A stretch of 64,000 nucleotides of DNA from Gibbula magus (taxonomy: Eukaryota > Mollusca > Gastropoda > Trochida > Trochidae), in the NCBI GenBank assembly GCA_936450465.1, contig OW388297.1, positions 56,784,989-56,848,988 of the forward strand, written 5' to 3'. The position numbers and the translations under genes were made by a program. Positions 13,423 to 25,400 of this stretch are shown in pieces (within the stretch, counting starts at the first letter, position 1; each line of letters starts with the position of its first letter). The notes beneath the pieces were generated by a model. The model was given only the letters and a program-made list of their open reading frames with translations, searched no databases and was not told where the DNA came from.

Positions 13423-16400
13423 TCTATGATTATCCTCATAACTTTTATGTTTTGATAAAAGTTAAAACCATTTAGCGACATTTTGTTGTGTCATGTAAAG
13501 AACTATTTTTTATATATTTTTATTCATTTAAAATTATATTGTTTTTACAAAATTTAATTTCAAATAATGACCATTTAATTTCCATTATTGCTAAGAAACT
13601 TTCTTTAACAAAGTATATTTGCATAGTTTCTTGACACATCAAAATGAATTAGGATGATATTCAAGGATGGTATCTAATGACAGACGTTTCCCCCAGATAT
13701 GGACCAGGGTGTCTGGCCACTGCTCCGTGTGTCCGGAACCAGACAGCCAGGTATGATCCAGCCACAGGTAGATGTCACTGCAAACCTGGCTTCAAGGGTT
13801 TCACCTGCAGCAGCCGCTGTTCCTCGGGGCTATACGGACCTGGCTGCAGCAAAATCTGCACGTGCAGCTCTGCATGTGATGGAGTTAGTATCAAGTAACA
13901 TTTAAAGGGGCAGTAGCACGTTTTTTTTGCTCAAATTAGTTGATGAAATGTATTTGAAAAATAATTTCACCAATAGTAAAACATCCTTCTCTCTTCTGAA
14001 AATAAAGTTTAAAATGAGTGTACATGTTTCGGTAAAGCCATGGGAATCGTTTTTGTTATACAAAATAATAAATTGTGTTCACAATAAAATGGCTGCCATG
14101 CAATTGCTTTATACGCAACATAGTTTTTACCACTACAGATAATTGGTTTGTGTAATAAGATGTTTTACCCTCTAAAGTTAATTTAAATGACATAAACTAT
14201 CATTATAAATGGGAAATTTGAAAAAAATTTTTTTTGCAAAAAACGTGCTACTGCCCCTTTAAGTTAATGACACTGTTAAGGAGAGATGGGACCCAGAAAT
14301 CAAAGTCACTCCTGGTGACATTTTGCGACAACAATGCAAAATTGTGAATAAGTTTCAATATATGTGCATTACGTTTTTAGGAGTCTTATCCGTACACGTT
14401 ACAGAAAGCGCTTGAATTTCCCGTAACGCCTTTTAACGGTCATTTTACGATGTGCCGCGTGACGTTACCGTCACCTTTATTCATGGTGAATATGTGACTC
14501 TGTGTATTATTCTATTCCATATAATGCATCCGGCATCAAGCCACATCTGTTTGTCGGCATCATCTGTAAACTGTGTGCATATTGAAAGATCAAATGGGCG
14601 GCAAAGACCGGCATCCGGTGTATAGTGTCCCTATACAAGCCTCTAATAGAGGCAACAAATAGAGGTCAAACCTTTAAAATGTACTTTTCACTTATTCCTT
14701 AGAATGCAAAGGTTTATAATAATTAAATGTTTTGTTGACAAACTATACCATTCTTTTTCAGAAGGGATCCTCCTTGGGGTACATATAGCATAAAAATCCT
14801 ATTTTTTGAGTTATGACAGTTAGAATTTAATATTTTTAATAAAATAACCGTAAAAATAATGAATTACTAAAAAATAAACATTTGGACCACCCTAAGTGGG
14901 CCCCCACCCTGGCGGTTGCTAGTGACGCCAAGGGCAGATAACTCTAACTCACCACTTATAAATCTGTCATTCAAGAGAGAAGACGTGTTTCAGAATTTGT
15001 TCAGTGTCGCAGATTTTCTTAAGAAATGGACCAAGATCTCAATACTGTAGGAGTGGTAACCTTTTCTTATATTGTCTCGGCAGAGTTTCTCCATTTATTG
15101 TCGCATTCTTTACCTCGTAATTAAGTTTTTTACCTTGTCTACGTGGTCAGTTTGACAACGTGGCGGGAAAAAACGACCATCATGGCGGCCCTTTTGTATT
15201 TTTCGTTTCTCTTTCCACAGAGACCGAAAGTGTTTTTGGGTCGTTTATGTTGGTGTACGATAGGTTTATGTAGGATGCACGGCAGTTTCCATCCCTTTCT
15301 GGTCAGTTTCGACTTTCCGATCGGGATTGGCACTTTGTCGTTTTTTCATGTCAGCCATGTTGTTTACATGTTTTCCATTCAGGCATCAGGTACGTATCAA
15401 TGGCTTGCATTTATTATTATTACTATGCAGGACTAACATAACTACCTCTGCCGGGGGTCTTTTGCATTTGTTATGTTTACATATGCACTTTCCTACCCCA
15501 ACCCCTTTGGCCTCACACTCTGACTGTTGGATTTTCAGTCCTTCACTCAGTGTTCGGGGTGTAGCGTCAGACTACCTCCTGCTGACAAACACGACAAGTG
15601 TCTCAAGTGTCTAGCGGAGGATGGGCACGACGACAGCAGATGTAATGTCTGCCTTGACTTCACCCCCAAGACCAGGAAGTCCAGACACCAGGACTTCCAG
15701 TACTTTTTCAAGCTGATTAAGGAGGGTGCCGACGTTGCAGCAGTCGATCCCCCCTCTAAAGTTAAGAGGAAGTCGGGCAAGGGTAAGGGCTCTGGTAAGG
15801 CCCGTCCCTCAGATAAAGCTCTCTCTTCTCCTCCTCCTACACTCGTTAGAGAATCAGAGGAGGAGATTGAGTTGCAGCCCCCTGTCTTAGAAAGACAGGT
15901 TCCCTTCCCAACTGCACCTTTTGATATCAATCAATTCTCACAATTATTGCATGAGCAAATGAAGGGAATGCTGGCTGAGGCGGTCTCGGGGCTCCGTAAG
16001 GAGTTCCAGGCCCCGAGGTTGGCAGACCCAGATGCACCAGCGCGGCCCGGAGACCCTAGTGGCTCCGGTGGCGCCGGGGGTGGCGGCAACCAAGGCTCCG
16101 ACCTTGCTATGCCGTCCATCCCCAAGCTCCAGGCTACCGAGCTCGCTCGGAGCCTTCGGAGCCAATCCAGGGTGCGAAGCGCCAGGGTGCCGTCGGCTAC
16201 GCCGAGCAACCCTGAAGCCTCTCGGCGCCAGGAGACCCGAGCCACGGAGCCAGGCTCAGAGCCTGGGTCCACGGGACCGGGTTCGGGGGTGGTCACGAAA
16301 GTCGCGGGGCAGACTGTGCTGACGCCCATCCTTCGTATCAGGTCTTCCTCGGGGCCAGGTTTCAGACGGATCTGAAGACGGTATCTCTCGCTCCAGACCG

Positions 16401-19400
16401 AGTTCTGAAGGTTCAGAGGGCCACGCTTTTGTTCCTAGAGTCCCACAGTCTCACTGCTCGCAGATGGCTCCAGCTATTGGGGTTCATGGCGGCAACAGTG
16501 GACGTGGTTTACAGAGCTCGACTTCAGATGACACCAGTTCAGCAGGCTCTAGCCAGTCTGTGGTCTCATTCTGAGAGTTACGAGAAGCAGCTCGAGACTC
16601 CGGGGTGGCTCTCGCCGCATCTTTTATGGTGGACCAGGTCAGAGAACCTTGCGAGGGGTATCTCTCTGGTGACGCCAGTGCCCTTGTGCACAGTCCAAAC
16701 AGACGCTTCGCTCTCGGGCTGGGGAGGGGTCTTAGGGCCCCACTCGGCGTCGGGGCTTTGGTCCCAGGCCGAGGCCAGCCTGCACATCAACGTGTTAGAG
16801 CTGAAGGCAGTCAGGCTGGTGTTCGAACGCTTTCAACAGAGGCTTCGTCATCAAGTGGTTCGTCTAGAAATGGACAACCAGACAGCCGGTTGAGATTGAG
16901 TTGCAGCCCCCTGTCTTAGAAAGACAGGTTCCCTTCCCAACTGCACCTTTTGATATCAATCAATTCTCACAATTATTGCATGAGCAAATGAAGGGAATGC
17001 TGGCTGAGGCGGTCTCGGGGCTCCATAAGGAGTTCCAGGCCCCGAGGTTGGCAGACCCGGATACACCAGCGCGGCCCGGAGACCCTAGTGGCTCCGGTGG
17101 CGCCGGGGGTGGCGGCAACCAAGGCTCCGACCTTGCTATGCCGTCCATCCCCAAGCTCCAGGCTACCGAGCTCGCTCGGAGCCTTCGGAGCCAATCCAGG
17201 GTGCGAAGCGCCAGGGTGCCGTCGGCTACGCCGAGCAACCCTGAAGCCTCTCGGCGCCAGGAGACCCGAGCCACGGAGCCGGGCTCCGAGCCTGGGTCCA
17301 GGGGACCGGGTTCGGGGGTGGTCACGAAAGTCGCGGGGCAGACTGTGCTGACGCCCATCGTTCGCATCACGTCTTCCTCTCCCATCGATTCAGTTGTCAA
17401 TTCCTCTTTGGAGGTCTCCGACGTCTTGGATCGGGGGGATTGGGAGGACATCGACGACCTCATGGAGGTCGATGTCGATGCAGATGATGTGGTGGACGCT
17501 AGGGATGTCCCCCTAACACCGACTTTCGCACTGAGGCAGATGCGCGATAGAATCGCTGTTGCTCTGCCTCAGGTGGTGTTACCGCCCCCGGCCCTGATCT
17601 CTAGTGGATTTCGCCTTCCGGTGGATACTTTCTCCGCCCCGAAGGCACCACAGGTGCAGCTTAGCCTGCTCCCTTCCCTCGAGGCTGAGAGCATTACTCC
17701 TCAACTGGTCGGCACCAGGGTACGGGTTGATTGCCCGGACCTGGTGAAGAGGTACCAGATCGGTGAGGAGGGTTTGTTCGATGTCCCGGGGGTCGGTGAG
17801 TACGTGCTTGCCCTCACCTCCCTTGCTGGGTCTGGGACCCAATCCCTTCTGGGGAAGCAAGGCCGCCGTGTACCTCCCTTCACCCAGCAGGCCTCACACT
17901 TGCGCTCGGCGTTTAGGTCCTTCGAGGACTCTTTCCGCAACGCAGCGCAGCAAGTGCGAGTGTCCGTGCATGGGGCCTATCTCTCTGCGCTTCAGTCGGA
18001 GATAGTAGGGAGGTTGGGAGACCCCGAGTCCGACTCGGTGGTTCTCCTTTCGCAATCAGTGGGGGTCGGGACCCATTTGGCTTGTGACGCTCTGCGTAGC
18101 GCATCTAGCCAGATGATGGTCGCCGTGATGGGTATGAGGCGTCTCTGGCTGTCGACTGTGTCGGCGGGTCAGGACACTCATGCCCAGCTCCTGGCTCTGC
18201 CTTTCCGGTTGGGGGACTCCCTCTTCCCGGGGTACAGCAGGTGCTCAAGGACGCGGTGGAGGTGGCGACGGTTTGCAAGGACACTGAGCTCCTTACAAAA
18301 CCTCCACCTACCAAAAAGAGCAAGCGTCCTTTCCCCAAGGTTTCGCAGACTCTGTCGGCGGGAGAGGCCCCGGAGTGGATCAAACCGCTCCACTACCAGG
18401 GCCAGAAACCAAGGGGCGGCAAGCAGGCACGTGGGGGAAAGCTTTCCAACAAGCCTTTTCGGGGGGGCCGGAAACCCAATCAGGGTTCCTAACCCCTCCG
18501 GTGCCCGAGGTGTCTCCCAAAATTCCGGCAGCCCGAGAGCTGCCGGAGACGGGGGTTCACTGCCTGCAGCCAAACATCCCAGTAGGTGGGCGTCTGTCGA
18601 GGTTCCTTCCGGCTTGGTCCAAGGTAACCGACAACCCCTGGGTCCTGTCCATGCTCAGGGACGGACACCTGCCTCGGTGGAAGGTCGAGCCACCGGTTTT
18701 CTCCGGGATACGGTACACACCGGTCCCCTCTGTGACGTAGAAAGCCGAAATCCTCAGGTCCGAGCTGTGAGCTTTGCTCCAGAAGTCGGCCATAGAGGTG
18801 GTCCCACCAGGTCAGGAGCAGAGTGGATATTATTCCACCTACTTCATTGTTACCAAGAAAGACGGGGGGTTCAGACCGATCCTCAACCTCAAGTATCTCA
18901 ACCTGAAGATAGAGGTTCCATCGTTCAAGATGGAGACTTTGAGGTCGGTCATAGCGTCCGTAGAGGCAAACGAGTGGCTTTCCTCGATAGACCTCAAGGA
19001 CGCATATCTCCACGTCCCAATGCACCCAGAGTTCAAGAAATATCTGAGGTTTGCTTTCGACGGGACGTGCTATCAGTTCACGGTTCTACCCTTCGGCATC
19101 TCTACGGCGCCGAGGGTGTTCACGAAACTTATGTTGATTCCCGCTCAGGTCGCCAGGGCACGAGGTCGATTTTGTCACCCGTACCTGGACGATTGGTTGG
19201 TCAGGGCCCTGTCTCAGGCTTTGAACCAGGCGGCCACCACAGAGATTATCAACTTGTTGGTATCCCTGGGCTGGATAATCAACCTGAAGAAATCGGACCT
19301 GAAGCCCTCTCAGGATCAGATCTTCCTCGGGGCCAGGTTTCAGACGGATCTGAAGACGGTATCTCTCGCTCCAGACCGAGTTCTGAAGGTTCAGAGGGCC

Positions 19401-22400
19401 ACGCTTTTGTTCCTAGAGTCCCACAGTCTCACTGCTCACAGATGGCTCCAGCTATTGGGGTTCATGGCGGCAACAGTGGACGTGGTTTACAGAGCTCGAC
19501 TTCGGATGACACCAGTTCAGCAGGCTCTAGCCAGTCTGTGGTCTCATTCCGAGAGTTACGAGAAGCAGCTCGAGACTCCGGGGTGGCTCTCGCCGCATCT
19601 TTTATGGTGGACCAGGTCAGAGAACCTCGCGAGGGGTATCTCTCTGGTGACGCCAGTGCCCTCGTGCACAGTCCAAACAGACGCTTCGCTCTCAGGCTGG
19701 GGAGGGGTCTTAGGGCCCCACTCGGCGTCGGGGCTTTGGTCCCAGGCCGAGGCCAGCCTGCACATGAACGTGTTAGAGCTGAAGGCAGTCAGGCTGGTGT
19801 TCGAACGCTTTCAACAGAGGCTTCGTCATCAAGTGGTTCGTCGAGAAATGGACAACCAGACAGCCATGTCGTACATCCTGAAGCAAGGCGGGACAGTGTC
19901 CCCAGTACTTCTTCAGGAGTCATGGGAGTTCCTCCTATGGTGCGACAAGTTCGACATCACAGTCCTACCGGTTTATCTTCCGGGGGTGGACAATGTGAGG
20001 ACGGACGCGCTATCGCGCAGAATCCTTGCTCCACACAAATGGATGCTCGACCCGGAGATATTCGCAGCTATCTCTCGGTTGTTCGGGTCATTCCAGGTGG
20101 ATCTGTTTGCGTCAGAGATGAACAATCAGACCCCAGTGTATTGCTCCCGGCTGCCAGACCCAAGGGCGGTGGCTGCGGACGCATTCGCGCTAGAATGGAC
20201 CGGCAGAGTACTGTGGGCCTTCCCACCAGTGCCTCTGATTTCCAAGGTCCTGTCACAGCTAGCGGTTCAGCCAGCTCGTCTGCTGGTGCTGCTCACGCCG
20301 CTGTGGATAGCGCAGTCCTGGTTTCCACTGGTACTCAGGTTTCTGGTTTCGCCACCTGTGCTGTTACTGTGTCGACCAGGACTGCTGCGGTTGCTAGTGA
20401 CGCCAAGGGCAGATAACTCTAACTCACCACTTATAAATCTGTCATTCAAGAGAGAAGACGTGTTTCAGAATTTGTTCAGTGTCGCAGATTTTCTTAAGAA
20501 ATGGAACAAGATCTCAATACTGTAGGAGTGGTAACCTTTTCTTATATTGTCTCGGCAGAGTTTCTCCATTTATTGTCGCATTCTTTACCTCGTAATTAAG
20601 TTTTTTACCTTGTCTACGTGGTCAGTTTGACAACGTGGCGGGAAAAAACGACCATCATGGCGGCCCTTTTGTATTTTTCGTTTCTCTTTCCACAGAGTTC
20701 GAAAGTGTTTTTGGGTCGTTTATGTTGGTGTACGATAGGTTTATGTAGGATGCACGGCAGTTTCCATCCCTTTCTGGTCAGTTTCGACTTTCCGATCGGG
20801 ATTGGCACTTAGATGTTTTTTCATGTCAGCCATGTTGTTTACATGTTTTTCATTCAGGCATCAGGTACGTATCAATGGCTTGCATTTATTATTATTACTA
20901 TGCAGGACTAATATAACTACCTCTGCCGGGGGTCTTTTGCATTTGTTATGTTTACATATGCACTTTCCTACCCCAACCCCTTTGGCCTCACACTCTGACT
21001 GTTGGATTTTCAGTCCTTCACTCAGTGTTCGGGGTGTAGCGTCAGACTACCTCCTGCTGACAAACACGACAAGTGTCTCAAGTGTCTAGCGGAGGATGGG
21101 CACAACGACAGCAGATGTAATGTCTGCCTTGACTTCACCCCCAAGACCAGGAAGTCCAGACACCAGGACTTCCAGTACTTTTTCAAGCTGATTAAGGAGG
21201 GTGCCGACGTTGCAGCAGTCGATCCCCCCTCTAAAGTTAAGAGGAAGTCGGGCAAGGGTAAGGGCTCTGGTAAGGCCCGTCCCTCAGATAAAGCTCTCTC
21301 TTCTCCTCCTCCTACACTCGTTAGAGAATCAGAGGAGGAGATTGAGTTGCAGCCCCCTGTCTTAGAAAGACAGGTTCCCTTCCCAACTGCACCTTTTGAT
21401 ATCAATCAATTCTCACAATTCTCCCCTGGTCCAGCGCTTCTTAGCAGGTGTGGACAGAATCCGACCTCCTGTGAGGCGGATCAGCCCTTCATGGGACCTA
21501 TCCATAGTACTAGATTGGCTGTCAGGACCCAAGTTTGGGGACCTGGCAAGCCTTTCTCTGCAGTTACTTACTTGGAAGACGGCCTTCCTTGTGGCGGTCA
21601 CGTCCGGCAGGCGGGTAGGAGACATCCATGCGATGTCCTCTGATCCCGAGTTGACTGTCTTTCACAGAGACAGAGTCAGCATTAGACTGCCGGACTCCTA
21701 TCGCCCGAAGGTCGATCATTCGTTTCACATTACTGCTCCTATTGAGCTGCCCGCGCTACACCAGCCGGCAGCCTCGGGTTCAGTAAGTTCTCGCCCCCAT
21801 ATTCTGGACGTGCGCAGAACTCTTAAGAAATATCTTTCCCGTACTGCCACAGTCAGACGGGATAAGCAGCTTTTCAGTTGTTTTGGGGGAGCCAGCCCAG
21901 GGGCTCCCGCCTCCAAACAGACGATATCGAGGTGGATTGTGTCGGCCATTGTACTGGCTTACATCCATAAGGGCATGAGCCCGCCTGAAGGTCTGAAGGC
22001 TCATTCGGTTAGGGCAGTAGCGACGTCAAAAGCGTTCACTGCGGCCCTGCCCATCGAAGAGATCTGCTCCGCAGCTATCTGGAGCCGTCCGAGCACGTTC
22101 ATTCGGCATTATCAGCTGGATAAGCACTCCAGAGAGCATGCTCGGTTCGGTCAGACAGTTCTCTCCAGTGGGCAGAGTCATAACTCCTCTAGCTGAATGA
22201 GCTTTCCGAGGTTGTTTTTAACTTTGTCACTGTTGTTGGTACTAACATCACGAAGTGCACTCCCGAAAAGAGAATCAAAACCCTGCATATGAGACAGGGG
22301 GCTGCTTCTCAGGGGTTTTAGTAGGGGTGTTTATGCCATTTTTGTACTCCTCCCATAGTCCTTTTCCAAAAAAAGGGGGGGGGGGTGCATTTGACTCAAT

Positions 22401-25400
22401 GCTAAATTATGCCTGTTTTAAAGGCATTTTTAGCTCATCAGGCCTGAAAGGCCCGATGGGCTTATGGCATGGGATGGCGTCCGTCCGTCCGTCCGTCCGT
22501 CCGTCCGTCCGTCCGTAAACTTTTCACTTTTTCGACGTCTTCTCCAGAACCAATAACTCTAGAGAGCTGAAATTTTATGTACAGACTCCTTGGCCAATGG
22601 GGATTCTAAATTGTAGATTTGGTGACCCTGTGGCCCCAAATAAGGGCCCCAGGGGTCATAACCTTAAAAGCTATTTTCATCTTCTTCTCCAGAACCAATG
22701 ACTCCAGAGAGCTGAAATTTTATGTACAGACTCCTTGGCCAATGAGGATTCTAAATTGTAGATTTGGTGACCATGTGACCCCAAATAAGGGCCACAGGGG
22801 TCATAAGCTAAAAAGCTATTTTCATCTTCTTCTCCAGAACCAATGACTCCAGAGAGCTGAAATTATATGTACAGACTCCTTGGCCAATGGGGATTCTAAA
22901 TTGTAGATTTGGTGACCCTGTGACCCCAAATAAGGGCCTCACAGGCCATTACCTAAAATCCTGTTTTCATCTTTTTCTCCGGAACAAAAAGACCTAGAAG
23001 GCTGTAATATTGTATGCAAACTCTTTAGCCAATGGGGATTCTAACTTGTAAATTTGGTGACCCTGTGACCCCAAATATGGGCCACAGCCTAAAAAACCTG
23101 TCGAAATTGAATTTTTAACTGATATTTTATGTGCACTTCTTTCACTTTATTTGAAATGTATGTCGACTTTAAATAACAATCTACATTGTGGACATGTTTG
23201 TCAAATTGATGTAATCAATGTGAAATGAGAACTATTGAATAGCCTATGAACTGAAAATTGTGACAAGGCATAAAGGACTAAATTGAAGAGGAGTTAAGAA
23301 TTCTTTTATTTACATGAGATGTGTGAACTGCATATGACTGGTGATGAAGTGATAAGATAAGATTATTTTCATCTTTTTCTCCAGAACGAAAAGACCTAGA
23401 AGGTTGTCATGTTGTGTAAAGAGTCTTTAGCCAATTGAGATTCTAAATTGTAGATTTGGTGACCCTGTGACCCCAAATAAGGGCCTCACAGGCCATTACC
23501 TAAAATCTTGTTTTCATCTTTTTCTCCAGAACAAAAAGATCTAGAAGGCTGTAATATTGTATGCAAACTCTTTAGCCAATGGGGATTCAAACTTGTAAAT
23601 TTGGTTACCCTGTGACCCCAAATAATGGCCACAGCCTAAAAAAACCTTTGAAAATGAATTTTGAACTGATATTTTATGACACTTCAACCACTTTATTTGA
23701 AATGTATGTCGACTTTAGATAACAATCTACATTGTGGACATGTTTGTCAAATTGATGTAATCAATGTGAAATGAGAACTATTGAATAGCCTATGAACTGA
23801 AAATTGTGACAAGGCATAAAGGACTAAATTGAAGAGGAGTTAATAATTCTTTTATTTTACATGAGATATGTGAACTGCATATGACTGGTGATGAAATGAT
23901 AAGATTATTTTCATCTTCTTCTCCAGAACGAAAAGACCTAGAAGGTTGTCATGTTGTGTAATGAGTCTTTAGCCAATGGAGATTCTAAATTGTAGATTTG
24001 GTGACCCTGTGGCCCCAAATAAGGGCCTCACAGGCCATTACCTAAAATCCTGTTTTCATCTTTTTCTCCGGAACAAAAAGATCTAGAAGGCTGTAATTGT
24101 ATGCAAACTCTTTAGCCAATGGGGATTCAAACTTGTAAATTTGGTGACCCTGTGACCCCAAATATGGGCCACAGCCTAAAAAAAACCTTTGAAAATGAAT
24201 TTTGAACTGATATTTTATGACACTTCAATCACAATGATTTGAAATATATGTCGACTTTAGATAACAATCTACATTGTGGACATGTTTGTCAAATTGATGT
24301 TATCAATGTGAAATGAGAACTATTGAATAGCCTATGAACTGAAAATTGTGACAAGGCATAAAGGACTAAATTGAAGAGGAGTTAATAATTCTTTTATTTT
24401 ACATGAGATATGTGAACTGCATATGACTGGTGATGAAATGATAAGATTATTTTCATCTTCTTCTCCAGAACGAAAAGACCTAGAAGGTTGTCATGTTGTG
24501 TAAAGAGTCTTTAGCCAATGGAGATTCTAAATTGTAGATTTGGTGACCCTGTGGCCCCAAATAAGGGCCTCACAGGCCATTACCTAAAATCCTGTTTTCA
24601 TCTTTTTCTCCGGAACAAAAAGATCTAGAAGGCTGTAATATTGTATGCAAACTCTTTAGCCAATGGGGATTCAAACTTGTAAATTTGGTGACCCTGTGAC
24701 CCCAAATATGGGCCACAGCCTAAAAAAAACCTTTGAAAATGAATTTTGAACTGATATTTTATGACACTTCAATCACAATGATTTGAAATATATGTCGACT
24801 TTAGATAACAATCTACATTGTGGACATGTTTGTCAAATTGATGTTATCAATGTGAAATGAGAACTATTGAATAGCCTATGAACTGAAAATTGTGACAAGG
24901 CATAAAGGACTAAATTGAAGAGGAGTTAATAATTCTTTTATTTTACATGAGATATGTGAACTGCATATGACTGGTGATGAAATGATAAGATAAGATTATT
25001 TTCATCTTCTTCTCCAGAACGAAAAGACCTAGAAGGTTGTCATGTTGTGTAAAGAGTCTTTAGCCAATGGAGATTCTAAATTGTATATTTGGTGACCCAG
25101 TGGCCCCAAATAAAAGCCCCGCAGGCCATTACCTAAAATCCTGTTTTCATCCAGAACAAACTAGAAGGAATATTTTGTTCAGAATGTTTAGATGTTTGGA
25201 TGACAAGGCTTAGAACCGAGATTGTTTAGCCAAGGTGATTCAAAATTGTACTATGTACCATGAGATTCATCACATTGCCTGTTCTCTTTAAGCCTTATAC
25301 AGTTAGATCAGTGCTGCCAGTGTTTAGTGCAAGCAAGAGTCTATTACATAATTTGGCGGTAAAACACAAAACACAGCTGGCTTCTAACCAGAGCCAAGTG

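Noticed and set aside
16901..20416. 1171-codon continuous frame in the DIRS element
   Set aside because: Only its first 440 codons are gag; after the shift near 18231 it reads out of frame through RT, as shown by the RT motifs in the 18774 frame.
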